The notes beneath the pieces were generated by a model. That model had not been told where the DNA came from. It worked only from the letters and a program-made list of their open reading frames with translations, and did not search any database. Source: Gonatopus flavifemur (taxonomy: Eukaryota; Arthropoda; Insecta; Hymenoptera; Dryinidae). From it: a stretch of DNA of 64,000 nucleotides. The stretch lies in assembly GCA_018340375.1 (NCBI GenBank), contig JAFFJZ010000020.1:2046001-2110000 (forward strand). The letters run 5' to 3'. The position numbers were made by a program, and so were the translations under genes. Numbering within the stretch: position 1 is the stretch's first letter; each line of letters opens with the position of its first letter. Positions 1 through 10,201 of the stretch are shown one piece after another.

Positions 1-132
1 CATAATATTTAACTCCATGTTCTGTGACCGAGAAAATTAATTTTTCAACTTCTTGAACTTGAATCACAGAATAGTTATTTCATATAATACCTAGTTATTT
101 CATGAATTAACTAATTTCACACTTCAACGGTA

Positions 133-134
133 AC

Positions 135-188
<54 letters not shown>
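133..188. repeat. (TA)n microsatellite
   Basis: An almost pure TA dinucleotide run with two ACATA interruptions. Directly downstream is a repeat shared with 37.37 kb. The stretch 307-660 after it shows nothing recognisable. Confidence 0.9.
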
Positions 189-196
189 ATACATGT

Positions 197-306
197 TATG
201 TATATCTAATAACATAAAATATATAATAAATATACATATGAGGTCTCTAGTTTTTCACGAGGGGAAGTGCTACAACTCTTGAAGTACTAGACAAATTTCT
301 ACCAGG
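197..306 (+). repeat. 110-bp dispersed repeat, copy 1
   Basis: This 110-bp block, from TATGTATATCTAATAAC to TTCTACCAGG, recurs in the same orientation at 37371-37480 with about a dozen differences. It includes the arm CTCTAGTTTTTCACGAGG, which at 37.4 kb forms one end of a hairpin MITE; the partner arm is not seen here. It is probably a truncated copy of that element. Confidence 0.75.
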
Positions 307-666
307 ATGGATCATCCCTCGAGAATTCACTGTACCCTTGGGGGAATTGACGCCATTTCGACCGAAACGCTTCATTTTTTTCTCCAAAAAATTTGTGGAA
401 AAATGAAGTGTTTTGATCACAATGAAGTCAATTTCCCTGAGGGCATCCGTGAGAATTTAAAAATTTCATGGCCCTGGTTAAAAGAATCCATTGAATCTGA
501 CAAATGAAATTTCAGGGGATATGTTCAGAACATTGTCCGACCCAGATAACATTTTGAAGCTTCCCCTAGGTTAACGTGCAATTTGCGTGCAGAAGTTTAT
601 CCATGTGCGTCGCTTTGTGAGCGTACAAGCATATAGCGCGCAAATCCTTATCCACGTGCGTCGTTT

Positions 667-1133
667 CCCACATAGCACAAATGATTCGTTACCCACTAAG
701 CATTTCTGTTAGAACCTTGCATTAATATTGCAGCGATATTGATGCGATCTTGAAAGTACTTGTCATGAGAATTACAACAGTAATATTACAGAATTCAATT
801 ACAAGTAAATTACAGCGATGTTACGTTGTCAAGTGATATTCCAACGATATTTTTGTGAGTTACTTTTGTAATATTGCATTTGTAAATTGAAGAACAGGTA
901 CTTCCAAGATCGCATGAACATTGCTGCAATATTAATATGAGGTTCTAACGGAAATGCTCAGTGGGTAATATCTCCAGGATATTTCGACAATATTACAATA
1001 TCTGCAGAATGTTGCAGAATATTCTGAACATATTACATATTCTGAATATATTACTGAGACATTTGTGCTATGTGGGGTCGTGAGAACATGTTATCTAGGG
1101 AGACCCCACACAGCACCCACTGTCTCAGTAATA
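667..1133. repeat. Nested inverted repeats, MITE cluster
   Basis: There are three inverted repeats. The main one is 689-968, with ~75-bp arms beginning TTACCCACTAAGCATTTC and ending GAAATGCTCAGTGGGTAA, flanked by TA. Around it, 667-683 pairs with 1060-1076 (CCCACATAGCACAAATG). A third palindrome joins 1052-1079 to 1102-1130 (CTGAGACA...TGTCTCAG). The arms are rich in AATATTAC motifs. These are non-coding, MITE-like hairpins; the superfamily is not clear. The flank 1134-1430 shows nothing else. Confidence 0.65.
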
Positions 1134-1429
1134 TTCCTAGAATATTACAATGTCTCGCCCAGAACATTTTGTGTGAAATATTTATGCAAGATCCTATAGA
1201 TATTGCAGATACAATATTTCGTTGAAAATGTTCTGAGAATCTTCCAATTGGAACATTGTACGTATAATGATATGCAATGTTCTGGAAATCTACGATGGGG
1301 AATGTGCCAAATTTGTGGCGAATGAAATAATCTGAGATTATGACAGTAGCAATATTTTATGAAGCAAAATTAATTTTCATACACCTGACTCAGGATTTGG
1401 TGAAATTTACAATTCAAAATAGAAAAAAA

Positions 1430-1800
1430 CGCCTCTCCTACGGCCTATTCACTTTTCGTTTCACAAGATTCTGAATCGATTGGTCTATATCCCGCAAAGA
1501 CAAATTTTTGAAATTTTTTCATCAATTTGCTCCAGCACTTGTTAAATTTTGGAGATGTACTTCCAAAAAGCGTTCCTCTCAAGTGCTATTCATTCTTCAT
1601 TTCAAAAGATTCTGAATCGATTAGTCTAAGTCCTCCGGCAACAAATTTCCGAACTTTTTCCATCGATCTTACTCAGCAATTTGTAAAATTTCAAAGTCGA
1701 GGTCGAAAAAACCCTCTCTCCCACGATCTACTCATTTTTTGTGTCAGAAAATTCTGAATCGATTGGTCTATATTTCACGGAAACGAGTTCTTCAAACCCG
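1430..1800. repeat. Tandem repeat, ~141-bp unit, ~2.6 copies
   Basis: The phrase ATTCTGAATCGATTGGTCT occurs near 1468, 1609 and 1750 inside longer similar blocks (CCTCTC, CAAATTT, TTTTTCATC in the same order), giving a unit of about 141 bp. Units are diverged, so this is an old array. Short open frames across it are by-products. 1800-2260 shows nothing firm. Confidence 0.6.
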
Positions 1801-2269
1801 CATCACGATGATGACAATAAATGGCACTTTGAGAGTGATGCCGTCATCTCGGAGATTCGCTAATATGATAAAAGCTTTGACTCTCACTCGCAGAACCCGG
1901 GTTCAATCCCCACTGGGGGAACTTTCCAATAATCGACTCCAAAGCAGGTTTCCTTCCTCTGAAAGTGATTCTGGCCAAGCTCATTCAACATTCGTAGAAG
2001 TAAACTCTGAGAAAATTTGTTTTCAACCCAAAATAATATTTTGTGAGCTTTTGAACATATGTGATTGTTACATTTTTTTCCGTACAGAATATCACTGGAA
2101 TGATCACAGGAATATTTCAGAGTGTCAGGATTGGAACTTTCAGTATGAAAAATGTTTTTTAATAATAAGTGAAATCATATTATTTCATATATTTTTATAA
2201 TTTCACATATTTTTATAATTTCTCATAAAATTAGGTAAAATTTCTCAGAAGTATAATGATAACCATGAG

Positions 2270-2398
2270 CAGGGTTCCCAACAAAATTATAGTACGTGAC
2301 GTTGATTGGTTAATTCTGTGAGATTAACCAATCATATCTTCAATTCTATGACAATTGACCTATCAATAAGGTGTACTATAATTTGGTTGGGATCTCTG
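2270..2398. mobile_element. hAT-type MITE, 129 bp, with 8-bp TSD
   Basis: The element begins CAGGGTTCCCAACAAAATT and ends AATTTGGTTGGGATCTCTG, so its ends are inverted repeats. The octamer ACCATGAG flanks it at 2262-2269 and again at 2399-2406. CAGGG-type ends with an 8-bp duplication are the signature of hAT elements. It carries no coding sequence. Its neighbourhood is made of TTTCTCATAA-rich repeat also seen at 8.8 and 9.3-9.5 kb. Confidence 0.85.
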
Positions 2399-2454
2399 AC
2401 CATGAGATATGGTTTTTCATAAAAAGTCATAATTTCTCATAAAAATTATGTTCT

Positions 2455-2620
2455 TCAAGTTTGAATCGTTCATAGAAACGAACCAAAAATTCAAACACAC
2501 AAAAACTGATACATCATCGGTGTTTGTTTCCAAATCAACTCCTCGGAATTGAAAATATCGTTCAAAGGATGTACCGAAAAAATTTAGGACTTTGACAGCT
2601 ACCCTGGTTAAAATATCTAA
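2455..2620 (+). repeat. Dispersed repeat, pair with 24961-25110
   Basis: Blocks such as CATAGAAACGAA, AAAATTCAAA, TGTTT, CAAATTGACTCCT-like, ATCGTTTA and GAATGTA(C/T)C occur in the same order at 24961-25110. The two are clearly related but diverged. No coding potential; the family is unknown. Confidence 0.5.
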
Positions 2621-2689
2621 ACGAACCTAAAGATTTTTGAAGTAAATGTTCTCAAATTACTTAAGAGCTCTTCCGACTACTTCCGAACC

Positions 2690-3994
2690 AAGATTTAACA
2701 CATGTAGGGAGTTTCAAATCACTTGGGATTTTGTTCTACATCACAGTTGATTCCGCCGACTTCCGCAATTCAGATGGAAAGAGTTCAGGTTCACTGACAT
2801 ATTACCTGAAGTACATTACAGATTCCGTTCACTTAGAAAAAAGTGGAAGAAAAGTGTGTCAGTGCTTTTCCACTCTATTTCCGCACCAATGAGCTTAGGA
2901 ACAGTTACGAATGGTATGCACATAATGGCTTTAAATCACTTGGGCGCACTTTGGGTGCTGATCTACTTCCGCTTACTTATGAAGAATCGGAAACAAAATT
3001 TTGACAAATGTTTCCGCATCTTGTCACTAGATTGACTTCCGCGAATTTACGTTAAAACCTAAACTAAACACTTCCGTACATTTCAACTCTATTTCCGTAT
3101 CAATGAGTTTAGGAACAGTTACGAATAGTATACACATAATGACTCCAAATCACTTGGGGGTATTTTGGGTTTTGGTGTACTTCGGTTTACTTGCGAAAAA
3201 TCGAAAACAAAACTTTGACACATGTTTCCGGATTTTGTCACTTGATCCACTTCCGCGAGTTTACGTTGTAACCTAAACAAAATACTTCCATGCATTTCAA
3301 ATCTATTTCCGCGCCTATCATTTTGGAACAGTTTGCGTTTTGCTGAACTTCGGTTTACTTATTGCGAGAAATCGGAAGCAAAACTTCGATAAATGTTTCC
3401 GCATCTCGCGGAAGTTGATCAGATCACACGACGCGTAAACATTTATGAAAATCTTACTTTCGATTTTTCATGAGTACACCTACACAGATTATAACCCAAG
3501 ATATGTACCTGAGTCATTGGAAATCATTTATGCGGACATAAAAGTCAATTGCTCTAAAGCATGTTCCTTCGGAAGTAGATCGAAAATAATTGGAAACAGG
3601 TTTTTTAAGCCTGAACGGAATTTCGCGGGAGTTGATTAGGTCATGTGACGCGTCCCTGGTGAAAATCGAAAAGTGGAGGAAGCGGATCATGAAACAAATG
3701 AAACGTGGAAATTTTCCAATTCCCTCCTAAATCACGCTTAGGTGACTCTTTGTTACGCTTAGATGACTCTTTGCTTGCGTTTTCATTACGCTTTTGTTGC
3801 GCTTCAACGCTTCATTTTCACCAGGGGTAAACATTCATCAAAATTTTATTTACGATTTTCCATAAATAAACCTAAACAGATTATAACCCAAGATATGTAC
3901 CTAAGTCATTAGAAATCATTTATGCGGACATAAAAGTCAATTGCTCTACAGCATGTTCCTTCGAAAGTAGATCGAAAATGAATGGAAACACTCT
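2690..3994 (+). repeat. Tandem array with 214-bp period
   Basis: CTATTTCCG begins blocks at 2875, 3089 and 3303, an exact 214-bp spacing, and each block continues through AGGAACAGTTACGAA, a CACTTGGG segment and an AAACTT(T/C)GA(C/T)A segment. Further on, 3405-3606 and 3625-3994 are two more related copies (GACGCGT..AAACATT, GATTATAACCCAAGATATG, TATGCGGACATAAAAGTC). The last copy is interrupted by the CCCTGG MITE at 3654-3826. 3995-4555 shows nothing firm beyond a short TTAGG-like stretch. Confidence 0.75.
3654..3826. mobile_element. CCCTGG-ended MITE, 173 bp, 2-bp TSD
   Basis: The element starts CCCTGGTGAAAATCG and ends CATTTTCACCAGGG. It sits inside one copy of the 214-bp array. The neighbouring copy at 3430-3439 shows the empty site ACGCGTAAAC; here the same site reads ACGCGT, element, GTAAAC. 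The target duplication is therefore the dinucleotide GT. The ends match those of the large CCCTGG family at 4.6-8.4 and 16.3-24.2 kb. Confidence 0.75.
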
Positions 3995-5247
3995 TGTTAG
4001 GTCTACGTGGGAATGCTCGAAAACTCAATCACGCATGCGTGATTAAATCCTTGAACAGCTGTACAGTATCTTTGGCAAGATGCACCTTGAGAGTAGCGTG
4101 TTAGAATACCTTAGGTTAGGTTAGAGGTTAGGTAGGCAGGTCTTATAAGTAGGTAGATTTCCTGATATTTCGAATCCCCATTAGGTAGGAATAAATTTCT
4201 AAAGTCATATGTGGAATTAGAGGAAATCATGAATTCACGAAATGTTCTGAATGTTGAAATAAGTTCGGACTAAATTTTTAGTTTATTTTTATTTCATTTT
4301 TTTTCGGAGAATTGAATGTTAAATTTTGGAATCAATTTACTCCCAAAATGCGGAACTGAACCTAAGAGATCCAGTTTTTGAATTGCGGAAGTATGATGAA
4401 ATAATTTGTTTTATAAAAACTTGAACTTATCATAAGTAAGTCGATGAATGAAGTATGGAAACAATACCAAAGTCATTGTTTGCTTTTATTATTCGGAAAT
4501 GATGCATGTAATTAATGTTTAAGTTTATTTCCGAAATTAACGAGACAAAAACACATCCCTGGTTAAAAGGTCCAATAGAAACCGATGAAAACCGATTCAA
4601 AATTAATCGGAATGAATAGGGTCAATCGGGGAGGCTCAACTACCGAATCAAGATGAATAGGAATTAATTGGAACGTGGTATATATAGGATTGAATCGAGG
4701 ATGTACCGATAGAAAAATATTTGTTTTATTGGAATTAATATGACTTTCAGTGATCAATCGGTTTGTATGAGAGATATCTGATTGAGAATATGCAAATTTC
4801 TCCATTTCATGAGGCAAATGGTTTTTATCGGAAATTTCCATGACCTAAAACTATTGGAACCGATCGTAAATGTTAAGTAATGGGAAATTTAATTGGTTTT
4901 TATGAAGAATGTCCAATTCGATTAGAGTTCGTACAGATTTGATCGGTCTGTAGGTTTTAATCGGATTATTCCACTATCCGAATTCATGGGGAATAATAGG
5001 ACCATTTACGGATCTGAAAATTGAATAGGATTGAATGAGAAATATCCAATTCGAATTCAGAATTCCTTTCAGCGGATTAAATTATCGGTTTTTATCAGAA
5101 TTTTCGGTGATTTCGGTCTATCGGAACCAATGGGAAAATTGTACAAAATTCAAGACTTACTGGGTTTCTATCCAGAATATCCAATTCAATTTGAGTTTGT
5201 TTATTTTATTGGTCAATAGGTTTCAATTGGATTATTCGATCATCCCA

Positions 5248-5508
5248 CACTGAAAAAAAGGTGGGTACAGACAACGGTGATATAGTTGATTCAACAGTAG
5301 AATACCATTGGATATATCCAACTGAATCTGACTGTTGCCTCAACTACATACACTGTTGACTCAACTACATGCAGTTGAATCAACCATCATGGTGTCAAGT
5401 CAACGATTATACTGTCAATCTGATCATATATTCGTTGACTTGACTATGATATTCAGTTACCCTAACAACAAAATATAATTGATTTTCGATGAAATTTTTT
5501 TTTCAGTG
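5248..5508. mobile_element. MITE with CACTGAAAAAAA ends
   Basis: It begins CACTGAAAAAAAGG and ends TTTTTTTTTCAGTG, with a CA on both sides. The interior is full of GTTGACTCAAC / GTTGAATCAAC words in both orientations, so the whole forms an imperfect hairpin. It interrupts the repeat text of the CCCTGG element. CACTGAAAAA-type ends recur among insect MITEs; the superfamily is not assigned. Confidence 0.6.
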
Positions 5509-6204
5509 CAATTTATGGGAAATAAAAGGAATATTTATGGGATTGAATATTCAATAGCATTGAATGAGAAATGTCCAATTCAATTTTAGACTTTATTCCA
5601 CCGCATTAGCCCTGGTTAAAAAATCCGATAAGATCCGATAGAAACCGATTCAGAATTAATCGGACTGCATAGGATCAATCGGAACAGTTCAATCCCCGAT
5701 TCAAAATCAATAAGAGTTTATCGGAATCTCTTTTCTATAGGTTTCAATCGGGGATTCACCAATTAAAAAATCTGCATTTTATGGGAATTAATCAAACTTC
5801 ACATAATCTATTGGTCTGTGTAAGAGATATCTGATTGGATGATTGAAATTTTCTCCATTCCATCAGGCAAACGGTTTTTATCGAAAGTTTCCACAATTTC
5901 AATCTATTGGAACTAATGGGAAAATTCGTGAAATTGAATGATGAATGGGTTTCTTATGGGAGATTTCTGACTGCATTTAAGGATGTATCGATTTCATTGA
6001 TCAATGGGTTTTAATGGGATTATTCCAACATTCAAATTTATTGAAAATAATAGGCAAGTTTACAGATTCTAAAGTCCTATAGGTATGTACCGGCAATAAC
6101 CGATTCAGTTCTGAAATTTCTTTCATTGCATCAAATCATTGGTTTTTATCAGAATCTCTGGTGACCTCGATGTATTGGAACTAATGGGAAAGTTGCTGGA
6201 ATAG

Positions 6205-7790
6205 GGAACTATAATCATAGAATACCAATAGAATCCAATTAGAAAATATTTCATTGGTATCAATCGGAATTTTTATCAGTGATGGAATATCCATTGGATC
6301 CCACTGAAAAATATGTTACTGGTACCAATTATGATTGTAATGATTAATAAAATGCTGATTAAATCAAATTAAAAAATATTGTGTTCGTACGAATTGGAAT
6401 TTTTATTATTGATAAAATACCTATATGATGCCATTGAAAAATATTTGACTGGGATCAATTAGGATCTTCATGATTAATAACATACCGATTGAATCCAATT
6501 GGAAAATATTGTATTGGCATCAATCGGAATTTTCATTGGTCATAAAATACCAAGTGAATGCAATTACACAATATTTCATTGATATCAATCGGAATAATTA
6601 TTATTGATAAAATATCAATTGGATCCCATTGAAAAATATTTGACTGGTATCAATTGAAATTTTCATGGTTGATGAAATACCGACTCAATCCAATTAAAAA
6701 ATATTTTATTGGTATCCATCGGAATTTTTTATCAATAAAATACCCATTGAATCTAATGAGAGAATATTTCCTTGGTATCAATTGGAATTTTTATGATTAA
6801 TGACATACCCATTGAATTCTATTGAAAAATATTTCACAGATATCAATTAGAATTTTAATGATCAATAAAATACCTATTTAATCAAATGAAAAATATTTTC
6901 TTGGTATCAATAGGAATTCTTATTATTGATAAAATACCTATTTTTTTTTTTTTTTTTTTTTGGTAGAGGGGGAAATGCGTTACGCACCATCAGGGAGCTG
7001 GGTTGCTCCCTGGTGTGTGGGACTCCTGCAGTGGCTGACGATGGTTGTTGCCTATCGCAGTCTACCCACTAAAACCCCCTCTTCACAGGCATTGATTCCC
7101 CCCCGGAACTGTTTATCACATTACTTCGGGGGGGATGCCCTGGCCTACGGGCCGTTTTCACCTGGCCCTTCTGCCTCCTATGGGGCCTCTATTGTTGTGA
7201 GGCCCTCTCCTTATCCTGGACTCTGCTCGAGACCGTTCGTCTTTGTCATGAATACATACAAAGGACAGATGAAATACAACAAGGACGTCACAGAACACAA
7301 AGAAAAGGTGTAGTCAATAATAAGATAGGATAAATACATAAATAAATCTGGTCAGCAAATAAAAACGTTGTAAAGATAAAATCGGTGTATAAATAAATAA
7401 AAGCTGTGTATAAATAAAATTGGTTAAAAGTCTCGACCTATAAATAAAATACCTATTGCATGCCATTGAAAAATATTTGACTGGTATCAATCAGAATCTT
7501 CATAATTAATAACATACCGATTCAATCCAATTGGAAAATATTGTATTGGCATCAATCGGAATTTTCATTGATCATAAAATATCAAGTGAATCCAATTACA
7601 CAATATTTCATTGATATCAATCGGAATTCTTATTATTGATAAAATACCTATTGGATCCCATTGGAAAATATTTGACTCGTATCAATTAGAATTTTCATAA
7701 TTGATAAAATACCGATTGAATCCAATTGGAAAATATTCTCTTGATCTTCATTGGGATTTTTATTAATAATGAACTCCCATGCTCTCATTA
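6205..7790 (+). repeat. Minisatellite, ~65-bp unit, split by a LINE insertion
   Basis: The phrase AAAATACC(T/G)ATTG..TCC followed by ATTGAAAAATATT and TATCAAT(C/T)GGAATTTT recurs about every 65 bp: near 6410, 6475, 6545, 6606, 6670, 6735, 6798, 6868, 6930, then 7447, 7505, 7575, 7637 and 7703. About 17 diverged units. The LINE tail at 6943-7443 splits one unit exactly. Confidence 0.8.
6943..7443 (-). mobile_element. LINE 3' tail, 5'-truncated, 14-bp TSD
   Basis: Read on the minus strand, this is a ~480-bp non-coding 3' sequence that ends in poly(A), seen as a run of T at 6943-6960. It is flanked by the 14-bp direct repeat ATAAAATACCTATT (6929-6942 and 7444-7457), the mark of target-primed retrotransposition. 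The GC-rich part (6960-7250) contains GGGTTTTAGTGGGTAGACTG on the minus strand and a GGGAGC...GCTCCC stem. The clade cannot be told without the ORFs. The plus-strand open frame at 6960-7313 is antisense to it. Confidence 0.85.
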
Positions 7791-8867
7791 AGACCGATAC
7801 AATCACGCATATGTCCAATGGACTATTACCAATTGAATCTTATTACTATAGGACACCCATCCCTGACATAAGACAGTCATTTAGTTCACATTGATAGGAA
7901 GCGAACCACGGCATCGAGCGAGCGGGTGTTCCAGATCGATCTTCTAGGTTAAGCAACGACAACTGCGGTACAAGGTGAATGGGTGATCACCATGTTAATA
8001 ATACATAAATGATCGTTTGAATTTATTTCAGCAATAATTTGTCATACGTAATGATTGGATAAATGATATATGTGTTTGTTTATTTGATATAAAATGCGCA
8101 TATATAATGTATATAAACCGTTCGTTGGTTGGGTTAACAACCAATAAAATTCAATAAGAAAATCGCGATGCAGGAATCAATTCATTCCGATAAGTTTTTT
8201 TTATCGGATTTAATCGGATTTTTTCACCAGGGAAAATGCCGATTAAATCCAGTTAAAAATTATTTCATTGGTATCAATGGGAAATTTCCGATGCAGAAAC
8301 TCAATCCATTCCGATGAAATGTTTTTTTATCGGATTCAATCGGATTGTTTAACCAGGGATAGTAGGTCGAAAGTAGTCCTAAAGAGAATTTTTTGTTCAA
8401 GTTTGTTGACCAGGGTAATCATCCTATTACTCGATTACCAATCGTTTCAACCCTTAGGAAAATTCACTACATTCGAACCAAAATCCTTCATTCTTATTCC
8501 AATTTTTTGGAAGTTCAGAAACATTAAAAATTTATAATTTCTGCCGAAAAAAGTTATAATTATTCATGAATAAAATTAGGGTGGCCTACCCAGTGCATGA
8601 ACGATGAACCAGTAGATGAACGATTTATCAAAGAAGTAACTATTAAAAATGTCTGCTACCTTAAAACAATTCGTTTGTTTTCACAATAGAAGTAGCTTCT
8701 TATGAAAACAATCCAATTGTTCTGATGTAGCAGAAATTTATAATAGTTCATTCTTCTATGAATCATTCATCTACTGAGTAGTTCACCTTATATCATCATA
8801 TGAATTTCTAATTTCTCATAAAAATTGCATATATTTTAATTCCTCAAAAATTTTAAACAGTTTCTTC

Positions 8868-9085
8868 CAGTGGCGGAGCAAGGGGGGTGGTGGGGGGGGG
8901 GGGACCGCCCCGGGTGCCAAATCCAAGGGGGTGCCAAATTTTGGTTCGCATTCAAATTTTACTGGATTACAGTTTCTTCTATGTTTTTTTTTCTTTTCTA
9001 CAAAAGAAGATGAACTGTCAGGCGAGGGGGGGTTCCGCTATCGCGTCCGCCCCGGGTATTATTTGGCCACGCCAATCGAATCCGT
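8868..9085. repeat. G-rich CAGTGGCGG element end and its echo
   Basis: CAGTGGCGGAGCAAGG begins a G-run segment, and GGGGGG..CCGCCCCGGGT is echoed at 9030-9060. CAGTGGCGGA-type ends are common at insect hAT-like termini, but the opposite end and a target duplication are not found. Probably a decayed fragment. 8370-8860 and 9090-9770 show only TTATGAGAAATT-rich text and no gene. Confidence 0.35.
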
Positions 9086-9776
9086 AAGGACGAGAAGAAA
9101 AAGTAAGTCCGTTTGATTGCTCGTCGTGTAGCATACTCTACACAGAATTATACACTTCCAGGGTCCATCTAATTTGTAAGTTCATTAATTTTTCTGTGAA
9201 TTTTTAAAAATTAATGAATACGTGAACTAGCATAATGTTTTAAATTAAAAGAAGATTATTTTCCATAATATAGGGTCCTTCGTTTTCAAGGAATTATGAA
9301 ATTTTATTCAAAGTTTATGAGAAATTATGAGAACATTATTTCTTATAATATTGTTCAAACTCCTTCAGAAATTATGGAATTTCAAGCAAAAATTATGAAA
9401 AACTATGGAAAAATGATGAGAGAGTTAGGGAAAATTATGAAAACATCATATCTCATAGTATTGTTTCCAATCCTTGAGAATTTATGAGAAAATTACGAGA
9501 AATATTATGTACGAATATGAGAGATTTTTCTGCACGAGTTTGATAATAACGAACAAAAACAAAACGGCTGCGCTGCAGCTGTTGGGAGTGAGCTGCAACA
9601 AAATTCAACGAAACAAAAGTTTTTCATCAGAATGGTTTACTCCGCTGTGAACAGACCTAAATTCAGCAGAAAAAAGAATTGAAAATTTGAGGTCATTTTG
9701 AAAAAAAAATCACTATTTTCTTTATAAAGGAAGTATTCAGAACAATACTTAATCAACAAACTTCCACACCATTTTA

Positions 9777-10187
9777 ACACATCGTTCAATAAGTCCCGAG
9801 ACTAACCCAGAGATGGTGCTAGCAGCACCAAACTGGCCACGTTTCCCCAGAGTGCAAACCTTCACGTGAAACGTGTAAAAATTCGACGTCAACCGGACCA
9901 CAGACAGCAGAGTTATCGTGGTTAGAGTAAAGTCACTTTGTAATTTGTTTGAAAAATGGAAAAAAGCGAGTTTCGCGTGTTGATAAAATATTGTTTTTTA
10001 ATGAGTAAAAACACCGTAGAAGCCCCGCAATGGCTTGAAAAACGTTACCTGAACTCCTTCCCATCCAAACTAACGATTTGTCGTTGGTATGCTGAGTTTA
10101 AACGTGGTCGTACGGACACAAACCATGCGGAACGTTCGGGTAGGCCATTGTAAATGTACATAGAATATACATTATTTGAATCACATT
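9777..10187 (+). mobile_element. mariner transposon, 5' end only
   Basis: A TA dinucleotide at 9775-9776 precedes the terminal sequence ACACATCGTTCAATAAGTCC, typical of mariner ends, followed by a ~180-bp leader and the start of a transposase. The element stops shortly after codon 66; the catalytic region and the right end are missing, and a 5'-truncated RTE copy follows directly. Confidence 0.8.
9956..10153 (+). pseudogene. mariner transposase, N-terminal fragment
   Basis: The 66 codons read MEKSEFRVLIKYCFLMSKNT, then a helix-turn-helix region ending WYAEFKRGRTDTNHAERSGR. This is the paired-like DNA-binding start of a mariner transposase, which binds the terminal repeats. A full protein is about 345 residues with a DD34D catalytic domain, all of which is absent. 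Reading stops at TAA just after SGRPL, where the linker to the second helix-turn-helix should follow. The ATG at 9956 matches the usual start. A dead copy, cut by deletion rather than by a simple stop. Confidence 0.85.
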
Positions 10188-10201
10188 ATATATATCATGA
10201 C

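Larger units (their letters stand above)
5610..8232. mobile_element. CCCTGG-ended element nested in the outer one
   Basis: Left end CCCTGGTTAAAAAATCCGAT, right end ATCGGATTTTTTCACCAGGG, a good inverted match. It lies wholly within 4557-8358 and has the same kind of interior, including the minisatellite. No clear target duplication (AG left, AA right). The alternative is an internal duplication of the ends of a single element. Confidence 0.5.
4557..8358. mobile_element. Large CCCTGG-ended repeat element (outer)
   Basis: The left end is CCCTGGTTAAAAGGTCC and the right end is GATTGTTTAACCAGGG, both flanked by AT (4555-4556 and 8359-8360). The interior is made of degenerate repeats of ACCGATTCAAAATTAATCGG-like text, with no coding frame of any length. 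Nested inside are a CACTGAAAA MITE, a second CCCTGG element, a ~65-bp minisatellite and a LINE tail. No transposase is seen, so it is non-autonomous; the superfamily is unidentified. Confidence 0.6.

Noticed and set aside
1890..1925. tRNA-like T-arm (GGGTTCAATCCCC)
   Set aside because: No matching acceptor stem, D-arm or anticodon arm could be folded around it; at most a worn SINE promoter remnant.
4108..4134. TTAGG-like telomeric repeat (CTTAGGTTAGGTTAGAGG)
   Set aside because: Only two to three units, imperfect, in mixed repeat DNA; too short to call a telomere or a telomeric insertion.
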